In this document: one piece after another, positions 1-8,864 of the stretch
How positions within the stretch are numbered: position 1 is the first letter of the stretch
How the letters are laid out: each line of letters begins with the position of its first letter
Source: Hyphomonas sp. Mor2
GTDB lineage: Bacteria > Pseudomonadota > Alphaproteobacteria > Caulobacterales > Hyphomonadaceae
DNA length: 64,000 nt
Direction of reading: 5' to 3'
Assembly (NCBI RefSeq): GCF_001854405.1
Contig: NZ_CP017718.1
Coordinates: 1,798,001-1,862,000 of the forward strand
Program-made: the position numbers and the translations under genes
The notes under the pieces: model-generated
What the model was told of the DNA's origin: nothing
What the model saw: the letters and a program-made list of their open reading frames with translations, nothing else
Database searches by the model: none

Positions 1-1745
1 TCTTCGCCTCGAATGACCGGGGCGACAATTGGGAGATTATCAGCCCGGACCTGACCAGCGGCGTCGACCGCAATGCGCTGGAGGTGATGGGCCGCGTCTG
101 GAGCGTCGATGCGATCGCCAAGAATGACTCCACATCGATCTATGGTGCGGCGATCGCGCTCAGCGAAAGCCCATTGGTGGAAGGCCTGCTCTATGTCGGC
201 ACCGATGATGGCGTTATCTCGGTGACTGAAGACAATGGCGCCACCTGGCGTCGCAGCGAGCGCACGCGCGGCGTACCGACCATGACCCTGGTCGAGGACA
301 TCATCACCTCCTCGCATGATGGCGATGTCGCCTATGCCGTGTTCGACAATCACAAGCGCAATGATCACAAGCCTTATGTCTTCCGCACCGACAATCGCGG
401 TCAGTCCTGGCGAGACATTTCAGGCGACCTGCCCGAATGGGGCTCGGTGCACACGATCGCGGAAGATCATGTCGACCCGAACCTGCTCTTTGTCGGCACC
501 GAATTCGGCCTGTTTTACAGCCAGAATGGCGGCCGCAACTGGACGCAGCTGAAAACCGGCTTCCCGACCATTGATGTCCGCGACATCGAGATCCAGAAGC
601 GGGAGAATGATCTCGTCGTCGGCACGTTTGGGCGCGGGATCTATATCCTTGATGACTATTCACCGCTGCGTGCGGACGCTGACACGCTGGCGCAATCGGA
701 AGCCACCCTCTTCCCGGTTCGGGACAGCTGGATCTATATTGAAGGCGACCTCTGGGGTCCAGCGGGCGGTGCGCAAGCCTTTAATGGCGACAATTTCTGG
801 TTCGCTGAGAACCCGCCATTTGGCGCCGTCTTCTCCTATGTGCTGCGAGATGGCTTCAAGACGCAGGCCAAGGCCCGCCGTGAGCGAGAAATCGAGATTG
901 AGAAAGACGGCGGCGACACACCATATCCGTCCTGGGAGACGTTGCGCGCCGAGGATCGCGAAGACGAGCCCGCGATTGTCTTCATCATCCAGGACGCCGC
1001 CGGCAATGTCGTGCGTCGTCTGACAGGACCGACTGGGAAAGGCCTGCACCGCGTCGCCTGGGATCTGCGATACCCGGCGCCAGACGCGGTTCGTTTGACG
1101 CCGCCTCCGGTGTCGCCATTTGCCAATCCACCCGTCGGCCCTCTGGTCGTACCGGGTCAGTACAGCGTCACCCTGGCCAAGCGGATCAATGGCGTGGTGA
1201 CGACTCTATCCGAGCCGCAATCCTTCACCCTGAAGCCTCTGCATGACACGCCTGAAGCGGCAGGCGATCGCGATCAGTTGCTGGCCTTCCAGCAGGACAC
1301 GGCTGAGCTGGCCCGCGTGGTGGCCGGCGCAACGGACACAGCGGCGGAGCTGCGCAACCGGCTCGCGTACTTGAAGCTGGGGGTCGAAACCATCGGGTCA
1401 GACAACGCGTCACTGCGGGCGCAGATCCAATCGCTTGAGTCCCAGCTCGACACGGTCGATGTCGCCCTGTCCGGCGATGCCACAGTCTCGGGTCGCAATG
1501 AACCGGCGCCCTGGTCCATTCGAGCCCGCGTTTCGCAGATCCGTGGCTGGGGCTGGTATTCCCAGGCGCCGACAACCGGCTCTAATGTGGAGGCCCTCGC
1601 CATCGTCAAAACGGAGCTGGATATAGTTCTCGGCCAGATGCGCACGGTTGACGCCGGGCTCCGGCAACTGGAACAGACGCTGGCCGACCGGGGAGCCCCG
1701 TTCACGCCGGGCAGCGGCGTACCGGACTGGAGACCGGGCGATTGA
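1..1745 (+). CDS. Sortilin-like (VPS10/BNR repeat) beta-propeller protein, 5'-truncated
   Basis: The reading frame is open from base 3, so the window holds only the C-terminal ~580 residues; the GTG at 84 is internal. BNR/Asp-box motifs are visible (NDRGDNW near the start, then EDNGATW, NRGQSW, NGGRNW), as in the exo-alpha-sialidase/sortilin-type propellers often annotated as WD40/YVTN or 'glycosyl hydrolase'. After the propeller come a beta-sandwich-like stretch (NVVRRLTGPTGKGLHRVAWD) and an alpha-helical tail. The same architecture occurs in the minus-strand gene at 3098-6370, which is clearly a paralogue. Such proteins are usually exported; the signal peptide would lie upstream of this window. 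No catalytic residues can be assigned, so a binding or peptidase-associated role is as likely as hydrolysis. Confidence 0.85.
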   Translation, partial: FASNDRGDNWEIISPDLTSGVDRNALEVMGRVWSVDAIAKNDSTSIYGAAIALSESPLVEGLLYVGTDDGVISVTEDNGATWRRSERTRGVPTMTLVEDIITSSHDGDVAYAVFDNHKRNDHKPYVFRTDNRGQSWRDISGDLPEWGSVHTIAEDHVDPNLLFVGTEFGLFYSQNGGRNWTQLKTGFPTIDVRDIEIQKRENDLVVGTFGRGIYILDDYSPLRADADTLAQSEATLFPVRDSWIYIEGDLWGPAGGAQAFNGDNFWFAENPPFGAVFSYVLRDGFKTQAKARREREIEIEKDGGDTPYPSWETLRAEDREDEPAIVFIIQDAAGNVVRRLTGPTGKGLHRVAWDLRYPAPDAVRLTPPPVSPFANPPVGPLVVPGQYSVTLAKRINGVVTTLSEPQSFTLKPLHDTPEAAGDRDQLLAFQQDTAELARVVAGATDTAAELRNRLAYLKLGVETIGSDNASLRAQIQSLESQLDTVDVALSGDATVSGRNEPAPWSIRARVSQIRGWGWYSQAPTTGSNVEALAIVKTELDIVLGQMRTVDAGLRQLEQTLADRGAPFTPGSGVPDWRPGD

Positions 1746-1779
1746 TCCGGTTTCCTGATCGAGGGCGCACCTGATCCGC

Positions 1780-2511
1780 ATGGCGAAACGTCTCGTATTG
1801 TCTCAGCGCGGCGCGCTGCTCTGCGCCGTCGCGGTGATGCCAGCAGGTCATGCAGCGGCGCAAGGCACTGGCACGGTCAGCAGTCCGGTGATCAAGCCGG
1901 GATCGTCGATCAGCGTCGCCGCCGGTCTCGCCTTCGAGGACGAGGATGAGGGTTTCGCGCATCGAATGGACTATCGCCATGCGGTCTCCGACCGGTGGCG
2001 CGTGAGCGCGATTGTGTTCTTCAATGATCGGAGCGGCGACTATCGTTATCGGCGCCTCGCGCTTGAGGCGATGCACCAATTTGCAGCCAGCGAGACCGGA
2101 TGGAACAGCGCCGTCCAGGTGCGCGGGCGTCTACCCGATGGCAATGACGGACCCGGCCGAGTCCGCGTGGCCTGGCTCAATCGCTGGCGTCCCACGAACG
2201 GACCCGAGCTGCGACTGATCGGTCTGGCATCACAGGAGATTGGCGACGATCGCCGCGATGGCATCGCGCTGGAAACGCGCGGCGAGGCGACGTGGAAGAT
2301 CGGATCCGACACCCGGCTCGGCGCGCAGGTCTTCAATCGCTACAACACCACGGCAGACTTCGGATCGTTCGAAACCCAGAGCCATTCGGTGGGCGGCGTT
2401 ATCAAAGGGGCTCTGACCGACCGGATCTCCTACCGCGTCAATGCGCTCACCGGCATGAGCGAAGCCGCTGCCGACTTCGAACTGCGCGTCCGCCTCAGGG
2501 TCGCGCTTTAG
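1780..2511 (+). CDS. Secreted, probable outer-membrane beta-barrel-like protein
   Basis: 243 residues beginning with a signal peptide (MAKRLVLSQRGALLCAVAVM, then AGHAAAQG as the likely cleavage region). The mature part is rich in alternating polar/hydrophobic beta segments and ends in VRLRVAL, with a hydrophobic last residue, as in small outer-membrane barrels. It begins 34 bases after the upstream propeller gene on the same strand and could be cotranscribed with it. Its stop overlaps by 4 bases the stop of the convergent PepSY gene. I do not recognise a named family, so the barrel assignment is inferred from sequence texture only. Confidence 0.6.
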   Translation: MAKRLVLSQRGALLCAVAVMPAGHAAAQGTGTVSSPVIKPGSSISVAAGLAFEDEDEGFAHRMDYRHAVSDRWRVSAIVFFNDRSGDYRYRRLALEAMHQFAASETGWNSAVQVRGRLPDGNDGPGRVRVAWLNRWRPTNGPELRLIGLASQEIGDDRRDGIALETRGEATWKIGSDTRLGAQVFNRYNTTADFGSFETQSHSVGGVIKGALTDRISYRVNALTGMSEAAADFELRVRLRVAL

Positions 2512-3035
2512 GAATCGGTGACCGGCTTCTTCTTTTTGCGAAACCGAGGCAGCAGGAAGAGATACAGGCCCGTTCCCCACATCAGGATCAAAATCACCCC
2601 GGTGGGCAGGAAGATGTACAGCTTGACCGTATTGGAGAAGAAGGACCCGTCATGGATCTGTTCGATCAGATCGGAGCGTCGATAAGCAACGTTCAATACT
2701 TCCCCCGAACGGGTGTCGACTTGGACTTCCCAGCCCGAATTGGCCCGCAGTTTCGCAATGCCCTTGCCGACCCGTAGATCGATCCGATCAATATCGGTCC
2801 AGTCCTGGATCTGAGCCTCGGGGTGGGTTCGCGCGGCCTCGAGCATTTGATCGAAGCTGACCGCCGGGACTTCGCCAGACACAATGCCGGTCTCCGTCGG
2901 CGGTTGGATCCAGGCAATTTCCTTTTTCAGCATGAGGAAAATGCCCGCGGTAAAAATGATCACCGCGGGAACCGCTATGGCCAGCGAGAGCCAATAATGG
3001 ATTTGGCGCAGAAGACGTTTCAGGTTCAGCTTCAT
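2508..3035 (-). CDS. PepSY-associated transmembrane protein
   Basis: 175 residues with an N-terminal membrane helix (about 17-35, starting RQIHYWLSLAIAVPAVIIF), a soluble central PepSY-like segment and a second membrane helix (about 140-165, ending WGTGLYLFLLPRF), followed by a lysine-rich tail. The RQIHYWLSL opening is characteristic of PepSY-associated TM helix proteins, which often accompany TonB/siderophore or iron-reductase systems. The start is ATG at 3035 with GGTGAAAG just upstream. It follows the minus-strand propeller gene but is separated from it by a rho-independent terminator. Its partner is unclear; the convergent barrel-like gene is the closest candidate. Confidence 0.75.
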   Translation of the reverse strand: MKLNLKRLLRQIHYWLSLAIAVPAVIIFTAGIFLMLKKEIAWIQPPTETGIVSGEVPAVSFDQMLEAARTHPEAQIQDWTDIDRIDLRVGKGIAKLRANSGWEVQVDTRSGEVLNVAYRRSDLIEQIHDGSFFSNTVKLYIFLPTGVILILMWGTGLYLFLLPRFRKKKKPVTDS

Positions 3036-3051
3036 CTTTCACCCATAAGAA

Positions 3052-3085
3052 AACCGCCCGTGCATACGGAGTTGCGCGGGCGGTT
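3052..3085 (-). terminator. Rho-independent terminator after the minus-strand propeller gene
   Basis: Perfect 9-bp stem AACCGCCCG / CGGGCGGTT with a 16-base loop. On the minus strand it is followed by TTTTCTTATG. It lies 13 bases past the stop of the gene at 3098-6370. Confidence 0.75.
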
Positions 3086-3097
3086 GTAAAGTTCGGT

Positions 3098-6000
3098 CTA
3101 CGGAATTTTTCCACCAGGCACCCAAGGGGCCCCCGCAGCGATCAACTCACGCTCAAACGCAGGAATGGTTGTCTCCGAGAGAGTGGTCAGCCTTTGGCGG
3201 ATGGCGCCGAACTCCGATTGCGCGATCGCCAATTGTTCGCGATGGCTCGGGGTTGGCCCATAGGTCGAACGGGCCACGCCAGTGAGGACAAAGTTGAGAC
3301 GGCTGCGAACCGTCGGCTGCACCCGCTCATAGATCGCGTTTCTTGCGACATTGCCGTTCACCAGTTCGGCGAGGGCATTGGCTTCATCGCGAATGCGTTG
3401 CCATCCGGCCTCCAGAGCATCTGGATCGCCGCCAGCGGCCCGCTCTGTCGCAAGTGCCAGCAACTGGATCTTGCTGTCGAGCCCCGCCACCGTGACATCA
3501 ACCGCGGTGACCGAGCGATCAAACTCCGACACCTCGGCCCAGAACTCGGACGCATCCGACTGCGCTGGCAGGACCCCGTCTCGCAGGCGTTTAACGGTGA
3601 AGCTCTGAGGCCCGACCAGTTCAGTGGTTTGACCACGCACGCGCTTTGACATGGAGACCGTGTACTCGCCCGGCGCCACCAGGAATCCGGTCGGTGCCTC
3701 ATCGGCATTCTCATCCATTGAGACCAGGGCCTGGTACGGATACCGCAAGTCCCAGTTCACACGATGGAAGCCTTTCTTAGCCGGCCCTTTCAGACGCCGC
3801 ACGACGTTGCCATCAGAATCCCGCACGGTGAGCCAGATCGCGGGATCGGTTTCCTGCAACTCCGAGGCAATCACATCGAAGCTCGGGAAAGGCGTATCAT
3901 CCCCGGCTTCGATCCGCGGCGATTCACGCTCCACGCGTTGCTCTTTCAGGGACGGAATGTCCTCAGCCAGATAATAGGTGAAGTTCGCACCAAACGGCGG
4001 GTTGGGCGCGCGGTAATAGCCATGCCCTTGAGAGCCACCTTCCGAGAAGGCGAGAGTCGGTTGCTCAATATACCAGAGCGCATCACGCCCCGGGAACAAC
4101 ATCGCATCCTGCTCCAGACTTTGCTCATTCAAAGTGCGCAGAGGCGAGATGTCATCGACAATGAAGAAGCCGCGGCCAAAGGTGGCCGCTACCAGGTCAT
4201 CCTCGCGGCGCTGGATGGTCACATCCCGGAATGAGATGGTCGGCGCATCGCCCGTCAGCTCGACCCATTTTCCGCCGCCATCGAGCGTGAAGAACAAGCC
4301 AAACTCCGTCGCGGTGAACAGGAGGTTTGGATTCACATGGTCCTGAACCACGCGCCAGACCAGATGACGGTCTTCCAGATTACTGGAAATGCTGCGCCAG
4401 TTGCGTCCGCGATTTGTACTCTTCAACAGATACGGCTTGTAGTCCCCATACTTGTGATTATCGAGCGCGATATAGACGGTATCCTCGTCGAACAGGTCGG
4501 CGCGGATATCATTGACGAAAGCCGTGTCCGGCACGCCGGGCAGGCGGCCCACCTCGATGCGACGCCAGGACTGACCGCCATCTTCTGTGACCTGGATAAG
4601 GCCATCATCGGTACCCGCATAAATCAGGTCCGGATTGAGCGGCGACTCTCCCAGCGAGGTAATCGTATTGTACTGCGACATGGCATAGATGTCCCAGCCC
4701 GCTTCCCAGCTCCATTGACGCCCCTGCACGGGCAATTGCATGCGGTTCTCGTCGCGCGTCAGGTCACCGGAAATGGCCGTCCAGCTATCGCCGCGATCGT
4801 CTGAACGCCAGACGCGCTGTGAGGCGAAATAGAGCCGCGTCGGCTCATGCTGACTGACCCAGATCGGGGCATCCCAATTCCAGCGCTCAATCGCATCCCC
4901 AGGTACTGCCTGGGGTTTGATATAGACGAACTCGCCCGTGGTTCGGTCGACACGGACCAGGTTCCCCTGCTGCCACTGGGCATACATGATGTCAGGATTG
5001 CCCGGCTCGGTCGCCGATTGATGGCCATCGCCCCACAGAGTGACGAACCAGTCTGAATTGCGGATGCCTTGCAGCGTGTCCGTCCGTGAGGGCCCACCTT
5101 GCGAGTTATTGTCCTGCGTTCCGCCAAAGACATTATAGAATGGTTCTGCGTCATCGACAGCGACTTTATAGAACTGCGTCACCGGCAGATTGTCGATGAA
5201 GCGCCAGGTGGCGGTGTGATCATAGCTCTCATACAGGCCGCCATCCGAGCCGAACATGATATAGTCCGGATCATCCGGACGGAACGCAATCGCGTGATCG
5301 TCGACATGCTTGTATTCATTGTTCAGGCCGGTCCAGGTCGCGCCGCCATCATTCGAGATCTGGCTGGTATTCGAGACCAGATAGATGCGGTCAAAATGGT
5401 GCGGGCTGGCATACAGTTCCTGATAATAGTGCGGGCCAGTTCCGGCGCTGACCATGTCGGACTTCTTCTCCCAGCTGGCGCCGCGATCGGTTGATTTCCA
5501 GACGCCGCCTTCACGCAAGTCGAGTTCAATCGCCGCATAGAGTACGTCCGGCTGCATGGGAGACATGGCGAGACCGATCTTGCCCATATTGCCGTCAGGC
5601 AGGCCGGTCGTCAGTTCGCTCCAGGTCTCGCCGCCATCCTCGGTTGTCCACAGACCGCTTTCCGGACCGCCGCCAATATATGCTGCGACAGTTCTGTGGT
5701 GCTGCCACATGGCGGCATAGAGGCGATCAGGATTTCGTGGATCGATCAGCAGGTCTGTCGCGCCGGTATACTCACCCGCAGAGAGCACATTCGTCCACGT
5801 CTCCCCGCCATCTGTCGTCTTGTAGACACCGCGCTCACCGCCTGGCGACCAGAGCGGTCCCTGGGAGGCCACCCAGACGGTATTCGGATCGTCAGGGTGA
5901 ACGATGATCTTCGAAATGTGCTCGGAGGCGTCGAGGCCCTTCTTTTCCCAGGTCGCACCGCCATCATTGGAAACATAGATCCCATCCCCAAAGCCAATGT

Positions 6001-6370
6001 GGCGCCCGCCATGGTTCTCACCTGTGCCGACCCAGATGCGGTTCGGGTCCGACGGGTCTGCGCCGAGTGAACCGATGGAGTAAGATCCCTGGCCGTCAAA
6101 CAGAGATGTCCAGGTCGTTCCGGCATTCTCGGTCTTCCAGACACCGCCGGACCCGACCGCAACATACCAGGTCGCTGGCTCATCCGGCACGATGATAATG
6201 TCGGCAATCCGCCCGGACATGAAAGCCGGACCAATATTGCGCAGGCTGAACGCCTCGAAATTTGAACTCGAGAGGGGGGAGGAATCCTCATCACCAGTCG
6301 CCTGCGCCAAGACAGGGAGCGACAAGATCATCGCAAACAGGATTCCAATTACGCCGCGAACTATGCTCAT
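3098..6370 (-). CDS. Sortilin-like (VPS10/BNR repeat) beta-propeller protein, full length
   Basis: 1090 residues with a signal peptide (about 1-24, ending LPVLAQA). The body is a tandem set of Asp-box/BNR motifs (ENAGTTW, NDGGATW, TDGGETW, EDGGETW, TDRGASW, DDRGDSW, EDGGQSW, NRGRNW), indicating one or two large beta-propellers over roughly residues 35-720. Then come a beta-sandwich-like domain containing NVVRRLKGPAKKGFHRVNWD and a helical C-terminus. Start ATG 6370 is supported by GGAGGG immediately upstream. This is the full-length version of the truncated paralogue at the start of the window. Family members are often called glycosyl hydrolases, but no sialidase catalytic triad can be pointed to. 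Export is confident; function is unknown. Confidence 0.85.
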   Translation of the reverse strand: MSIVRGVIGILFAMILSLPVLAQATGDEDSSPLSSSNFEAFSLRNIGPAFMSGRIADIIIVPDEPATWYVAVGSGGVWKTENAGTTWTSLFDGQGSYSIGSLGADPSDPNRIWVGTGENHGGRHIGFGDGIYVSNDGGATWEKKGLDASEHISKIIVHPDDPNTVWVASQGPLWSPGGERGVYKTTDGGETWTNVLSAGEYTGATDLLIDPRNPDRLYAAMWQHHRTVAAYIGGGPESGLWTTEDGGETWSELTTGLPDGNMGKIGLAMSPMQPDVLYAAIELDLREGGVWKSTDRGASWEKKSDMVSAGTGPHYYQELYASPHHFDRIYLVSNTSQISNDGGATWTGLNNEYKHVDDHAIAFRPDDPDYIMFGSDGGLYESYDHTATWRFIDNLPVTQFYKVAVDDAEPFYNVFGGTQDNNSQGGPSRTDTLQGIRNSDWFVTLWGDGHQSATEPGNPDIMYAQWQQGNLVRVDRTTGEFVYIKPQAVPGDAIERWNWDAPIWVSQHEPTRLYFASQRVWRSDDRGDSWTAISGDLTRDENRMQLPVQGRQWSWEAGWDIYAMSQYNTITSLGESPLNPDLIYAGTDDGLIQVTEDGGQSWRRIEVGRLPGVPDTAFVNDIRADLFDEDTVYIALDNHKYGDYKPYLLKSTNRGRNWRSISSNLEDRHLVWRVVQDHVNPNLLFTATEFGLFFTLDGGGKWVELTGDAPTISFRDVTIQRREDDLVAATFGRGFFIVDDISPLRTLNEQSLEQDAMLFPGRDALWYIEQPTLAFSEGGSQGHGYYRAPNPPFGANFTYYLAEDIPSLKEQRVERESPRIEAGDDTPFPSFDVIASELQETDPAIWLTVRDSDGNVVRRLKGPAKKGFHRVNWDLRYPYQALVSMDENADEAPTGFLVAPGEYTVSMSKRVRGQTTELVGPQSFTVKRLRDGVLPAQSDASEFWAEVSEFDRSVTAVDVTVAGLDSKIQLLALATERAAGGDPDALEAGWQRIRDEANALAELVNGNVARNAIYERVQPTVRSRLNFVLTGVARSTYGPTPSHREQLAIAQSEFGAIRQRLTTLSETTIPAFERELIAAGAPWVPGGKIP

Positions 6371-6454
6371 TCAGCCCTCCAAAATACTCACGAAACGATC
6401 ACGCTAGCACATTCAAGAAACTTGAAAAGCACTGCATTGGTTTCTTGTATTTCG

Positions 6455-6473
6455 CGCACGCTTGTTGCGTGCG
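6455..6473 (-). terminator. Possible weak terminator downstream of the DUF1254 gene
   Basis: A 7-bp GC-rich stem (CGCACGC / GCGTGCG) with a 5-base loop lies about 57 bases past the DUF1254 stop but lacks a clear T-run. A second inverted repeat, CAAGAAAC (6414-6421) with GTTTCTTG (6440-6447), lies closer to the propeller gene and could be part of its promoter control. Confidence 0.35.
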
Positions 6474-6529
6474 ATCGCAGGAGGATCAGAAATTTTTTCC
6501 TCAATCATCCGGTTCGGAGCGGCTGACGC

Positions 6530-7903
6530 TCACTCCGGAAGGATCGGTGGCGGCGCCCACCCGTCTTCGACTGCTTTACCGGTTGGCAGATACAGCCGAA
6601 AGAACGCCGTGAAGGTCCCGTCTGGAGTTGGCAGCCAATTGCCGGCCGCGTTCTCAGGCGCCTCAGGACCAATATGCAGAACAACGCTGCCATCTGACTC
6701 GACCGACAATCCCTCCGCGCCGGAATTCAGAGAATGACGTCCGGTTGGGTTGTCGAAGAAGAAGAACCGGCCGGTCTCGTCCGGTTCATAAACGGATATC
6801 GACCAGAAGGCCTGCGCCGGAACATTGGGCGGAAGCACCATTTTGTAGTTTTTGGTGCCCGCCAACACGGCACCATCAGCGGTGCGCGTCTTGCGATAGT
6901 AGATCGCATCCTGCTGGCGCAGGGCGCCAAATCCGATCAGCGCGATCCCGGATCGCAAGGCATCGTCATCCCCATACAGCCCGATATTCTCCGGGGGGGC
7001 TGACCATCCGAGCTGAGCCGACAATTGCTGATTCACCTGCTCCGTGATGGCGGTTTCAGCGCGGGGTGTCACCAGGGCCCAAAGGACCTTGCCCAGGGGG
7101 CCATATGCCGTGCCTGGCTCGACCTTAAGTGCAGGGAAGCGCGCCACCCGCTCCGTATGCGGATGATCGGGATTTCGCGCTAGAGCTTCCTGCACCACGG
7201 CGAGAAAATTCTCGGAATCCTCTAAATCGGTAACCTGTGTCGCGAACGGAATGGGCGCACGATCCGAGAAGACCGGGCGCACGCGAATTCCGCTCTGGAC
7301 AGACCGCGCCGCGGCAAGATCGGATTGTCCGGAAACGAAGGTCCTGGCCAATAACCAGACATCGTTGCCGGTGGATCGGATCAGTTCAACACCCGCTGGC
7401 GGAACCGTCTCGTCATTGGGTCCGACAATCCAGTAGGTGCCACCTGCGCCACCGGTTTCGCGCGGACCGATATGCGCAAACTGATCGGTGAAGACATCCA
7501 TCAGAGCGACTGAGAGATAGCGCTCGCCAGCGTCTGGAAGGGTGAGTTCCACCGGCGTCTGAGACAGCTCCAGAACCGCAGACGTATAGAGCGTATCATT
7601 GTTCGGCGTCGTCACCGCGCGCAGCGTGTGATCCGCAAGCTCTCGCGTATGGATTTCCCGGTTGAGAAAGGCGCCATCCGTGATGTCAGAGGCGGCCGCG
7701 CGGATCGTCTCTGTACTGAACATGCCGCCTTCTGCCTCACGCTGTGCGGACAGATCCTGAACGGAACGAACGAATTCATAAGGTCCGAAGGCATATGTGA
7801 ACGCGTCTCGATACTTTGGCAGTTCCGACCTCATCGCCCAGGTGCCGAGGGCGCCAATCAGCAGAACCAAGACCACGCCCGCAATCAAAATTCGTTTCAA
7901 CAT
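6530..7903 (-). CDS. DUF1254/DUF1214 domain protein
   Basis: 457 residues with an N-terminal membrane/signal segment (MLKRILIAGVVLVLLIGALG). It is followed by the DUF1254 region (about 30-170, including NNDTLYTSAVLELSQTPVEL) and a C-terminal DUF1214 region with VYEPDETGRFFFFDNPTGR and LPTPDGTFTAFFRLYLP. These domains occur together in a widespread family of exported or membrane-anchored proteins of unknown biochemical role. ATG 7903 is chosen over a longer frame because GGAGGA lies 7 bases upstream and because the signal sequence then becomes N-terminal. It starts 47 bases after the fatty acid hydroxylase gene on the same strand, so cotranscription is likely. Confidence 0.85.
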   Translation of the reverse strand: MLKRILIAGVVLVLLIGALGTWAMRSELPKYRDAFTYAFGPYEFVRSVQDLSAQREAEGGMFSTETIRAAASDITDGAFLNREIHTRELADHTLRAVTTPNNDTLYTSAVLELSQTPVELTLPDAGERYLSVALMDVFTDQFAHIGPRETGGAGGTYWIVGPNDETVPPAGVELIRSTGNDVWLLARTFVSGQSDLAAARSVQSGIRVRPVFSDRAPIPFATQVTDLEDSENFLAVVQEALARNPDHPHTERVARFPALKVEPGTAYGPLGKVLWALVTPRAETAITEQVNQQLSAQLGWSAPPENIGLYGDDDALRSGIALIGFGALRQQDAIYYRKTRTADGAVLAGTKNYKMVLPPNVPAQAFWSISVYEPDETGRFFFFDNPTGRHSLNSGAEGLSVESDGSVVLHIGPEAPENAAGNWLPTPDGTFTAFFRLYLPTGKAVEDGWAPPPILPE

Positions 7904-7950
7904 CTGTGTCTTCCTCCGCGATGACCGATCAGCATCATCTGTATTTGCGT

Positions 7951-8772
7951 CTATTCCGCCGGCACCAGTGTCGGCTTTGGTGGGCCGGCCAGGGGCCATA
8001 CCAATTGTTCAGCGATGCTGGTTTCCGGCAGGTTTTCAACGCCGAACTGGTCTGGATAGCGACGCGTGATCTTGGCGGTGCCGAACAGGACGTCCCAGAA
8101 GAAGAGCAGATTGCCATAGTTCCCGTGATAGTTGGTCACGCCATCGCCGGCATGTTTGCCATGGTGTGCACTGTGTGTCGCCGGCGTCGAGATGGTCCGC
8201 TCGACCACCCACATGACCGGCGAAAGCCATTTGATCTTGTAGAGCGGCGCGTCCCAACGCACGTCCGAGTGCGCGCCGAAGATCACGACCATCTTGATCA
8301 CAATGTAAAAGGCGTAAACCCATCCGCCACCAAGATAGATCAGCGCTCCTGACAGCCAGAGTCCTGGCATCAACGCATAATAGAAGATGTTGTTGCGATA
8401 GACGACACGGATGGAGAGGTATTCTGCATTATGGTGCGGGCGATGCAGTTTGTAGAGCCATGGCAGCGTATGAGACAGGCGATGCCACCAGTATTGCGTC
8501 ATGTCATCGAAGAGCAGAAACAACGCAAACACAGCCAGAAACGGCCAGGTCTCGAGTATGCCCTGCGCGGCTGGTGCGACGCTCGCCGCAATGGCAAAAC
8601 CGCCAGCAACGACGAGCGGTTGCGTGATCAAGGTCAACGTGCCCGTCGAAATCGCTTCAACGATGGCGTCTGACCGTTTTTGACCTGATTTTCTGAAGAA
8701 CCCGGTGAACAAGATCTCGAGCACAACAAACCCGACAAAAATCGAAAGGATGACAATAAGTTCCGGTTTCAT
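7951..8772 (-). CDS. Sterol desaturase / fatty acid hydroxylase family membrane protein
   Basis: 273 residues, several hydrophobic helices and the di-iron histidine clusters of the family: HRLSH, then HRPHH, then HSAHHGKH, with a further His in FGAHSD. These eight-histidine enzymes are integral-membrane oxygenases acting on sterols, fatty acids or carotenoids; the substrate here cannot be told. ATG 8772 is preferred because GGAG lies 7 bases upstream; a TTG 15 bases earlier has no such support. The gene is divergent from a Crp/Fnr regulator, with a 22-bp palindrome between them, which may control both. Confidence 0.85.
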   Translation of the reverse strand: MKPELIVILSIFVGFVVLEILFTGFFRKSGQKRSDAIVEAISTGTLTLITQPLVVAGGFAIAASVAPAAQGILETWPFLAVFALFLLFDDMTQYWWHRLSHTLPWLYKLHRPHHNAEYLSIRVVYRNNIFYYALMPGLWLSGALIYLGGGWVYAFYIVIKMVVIFGAHSDVRWDAPLYKIKWLSPVMWVVERTISTPATHSAHHGKHAGDGVTNYHGNYGNLLFFWDVLFGTAKITRRYPDQFGVENLPETSIAEQLVWPLAGPPKPTLVPAE

Positions 8773-8841
8773 GAGCAAGCTCCTCAATCGCTGGTGTGGA
8801 TCGGATTGACCCGTCCATAGCAGTCAGGCTTGAGCAAGAAT

Positions 8842-8863
8842 GTTCAATTTTGTACAATTGAAC
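8842..8863. promoter_or_regulatory. 22-bp palindromic operator abutting the Crp/Fnr start codon
   Basis: Perfect 8-bp arms GTTCAATT and AATTGAAC are separated by six bases (TTGTAC). The site ends one base before the regulator's ATG, and the desaturase start is 70 bases away on the other side. Size and symmetry fit a Crp/Fnr-family dimer site; autoregulation is inferred. Confidence 0.6.
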
Positions 8864-8864
8864 C

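Noticed and set aside
1780-3035. Alternative plus-strand frames crossing the barrel/PepSY junction (around 2292-2777)
   Set aside because: Their products lack hydrophobic or domain features, whereas the two overlapping convergent genes have a signal peptide and membrane helices.
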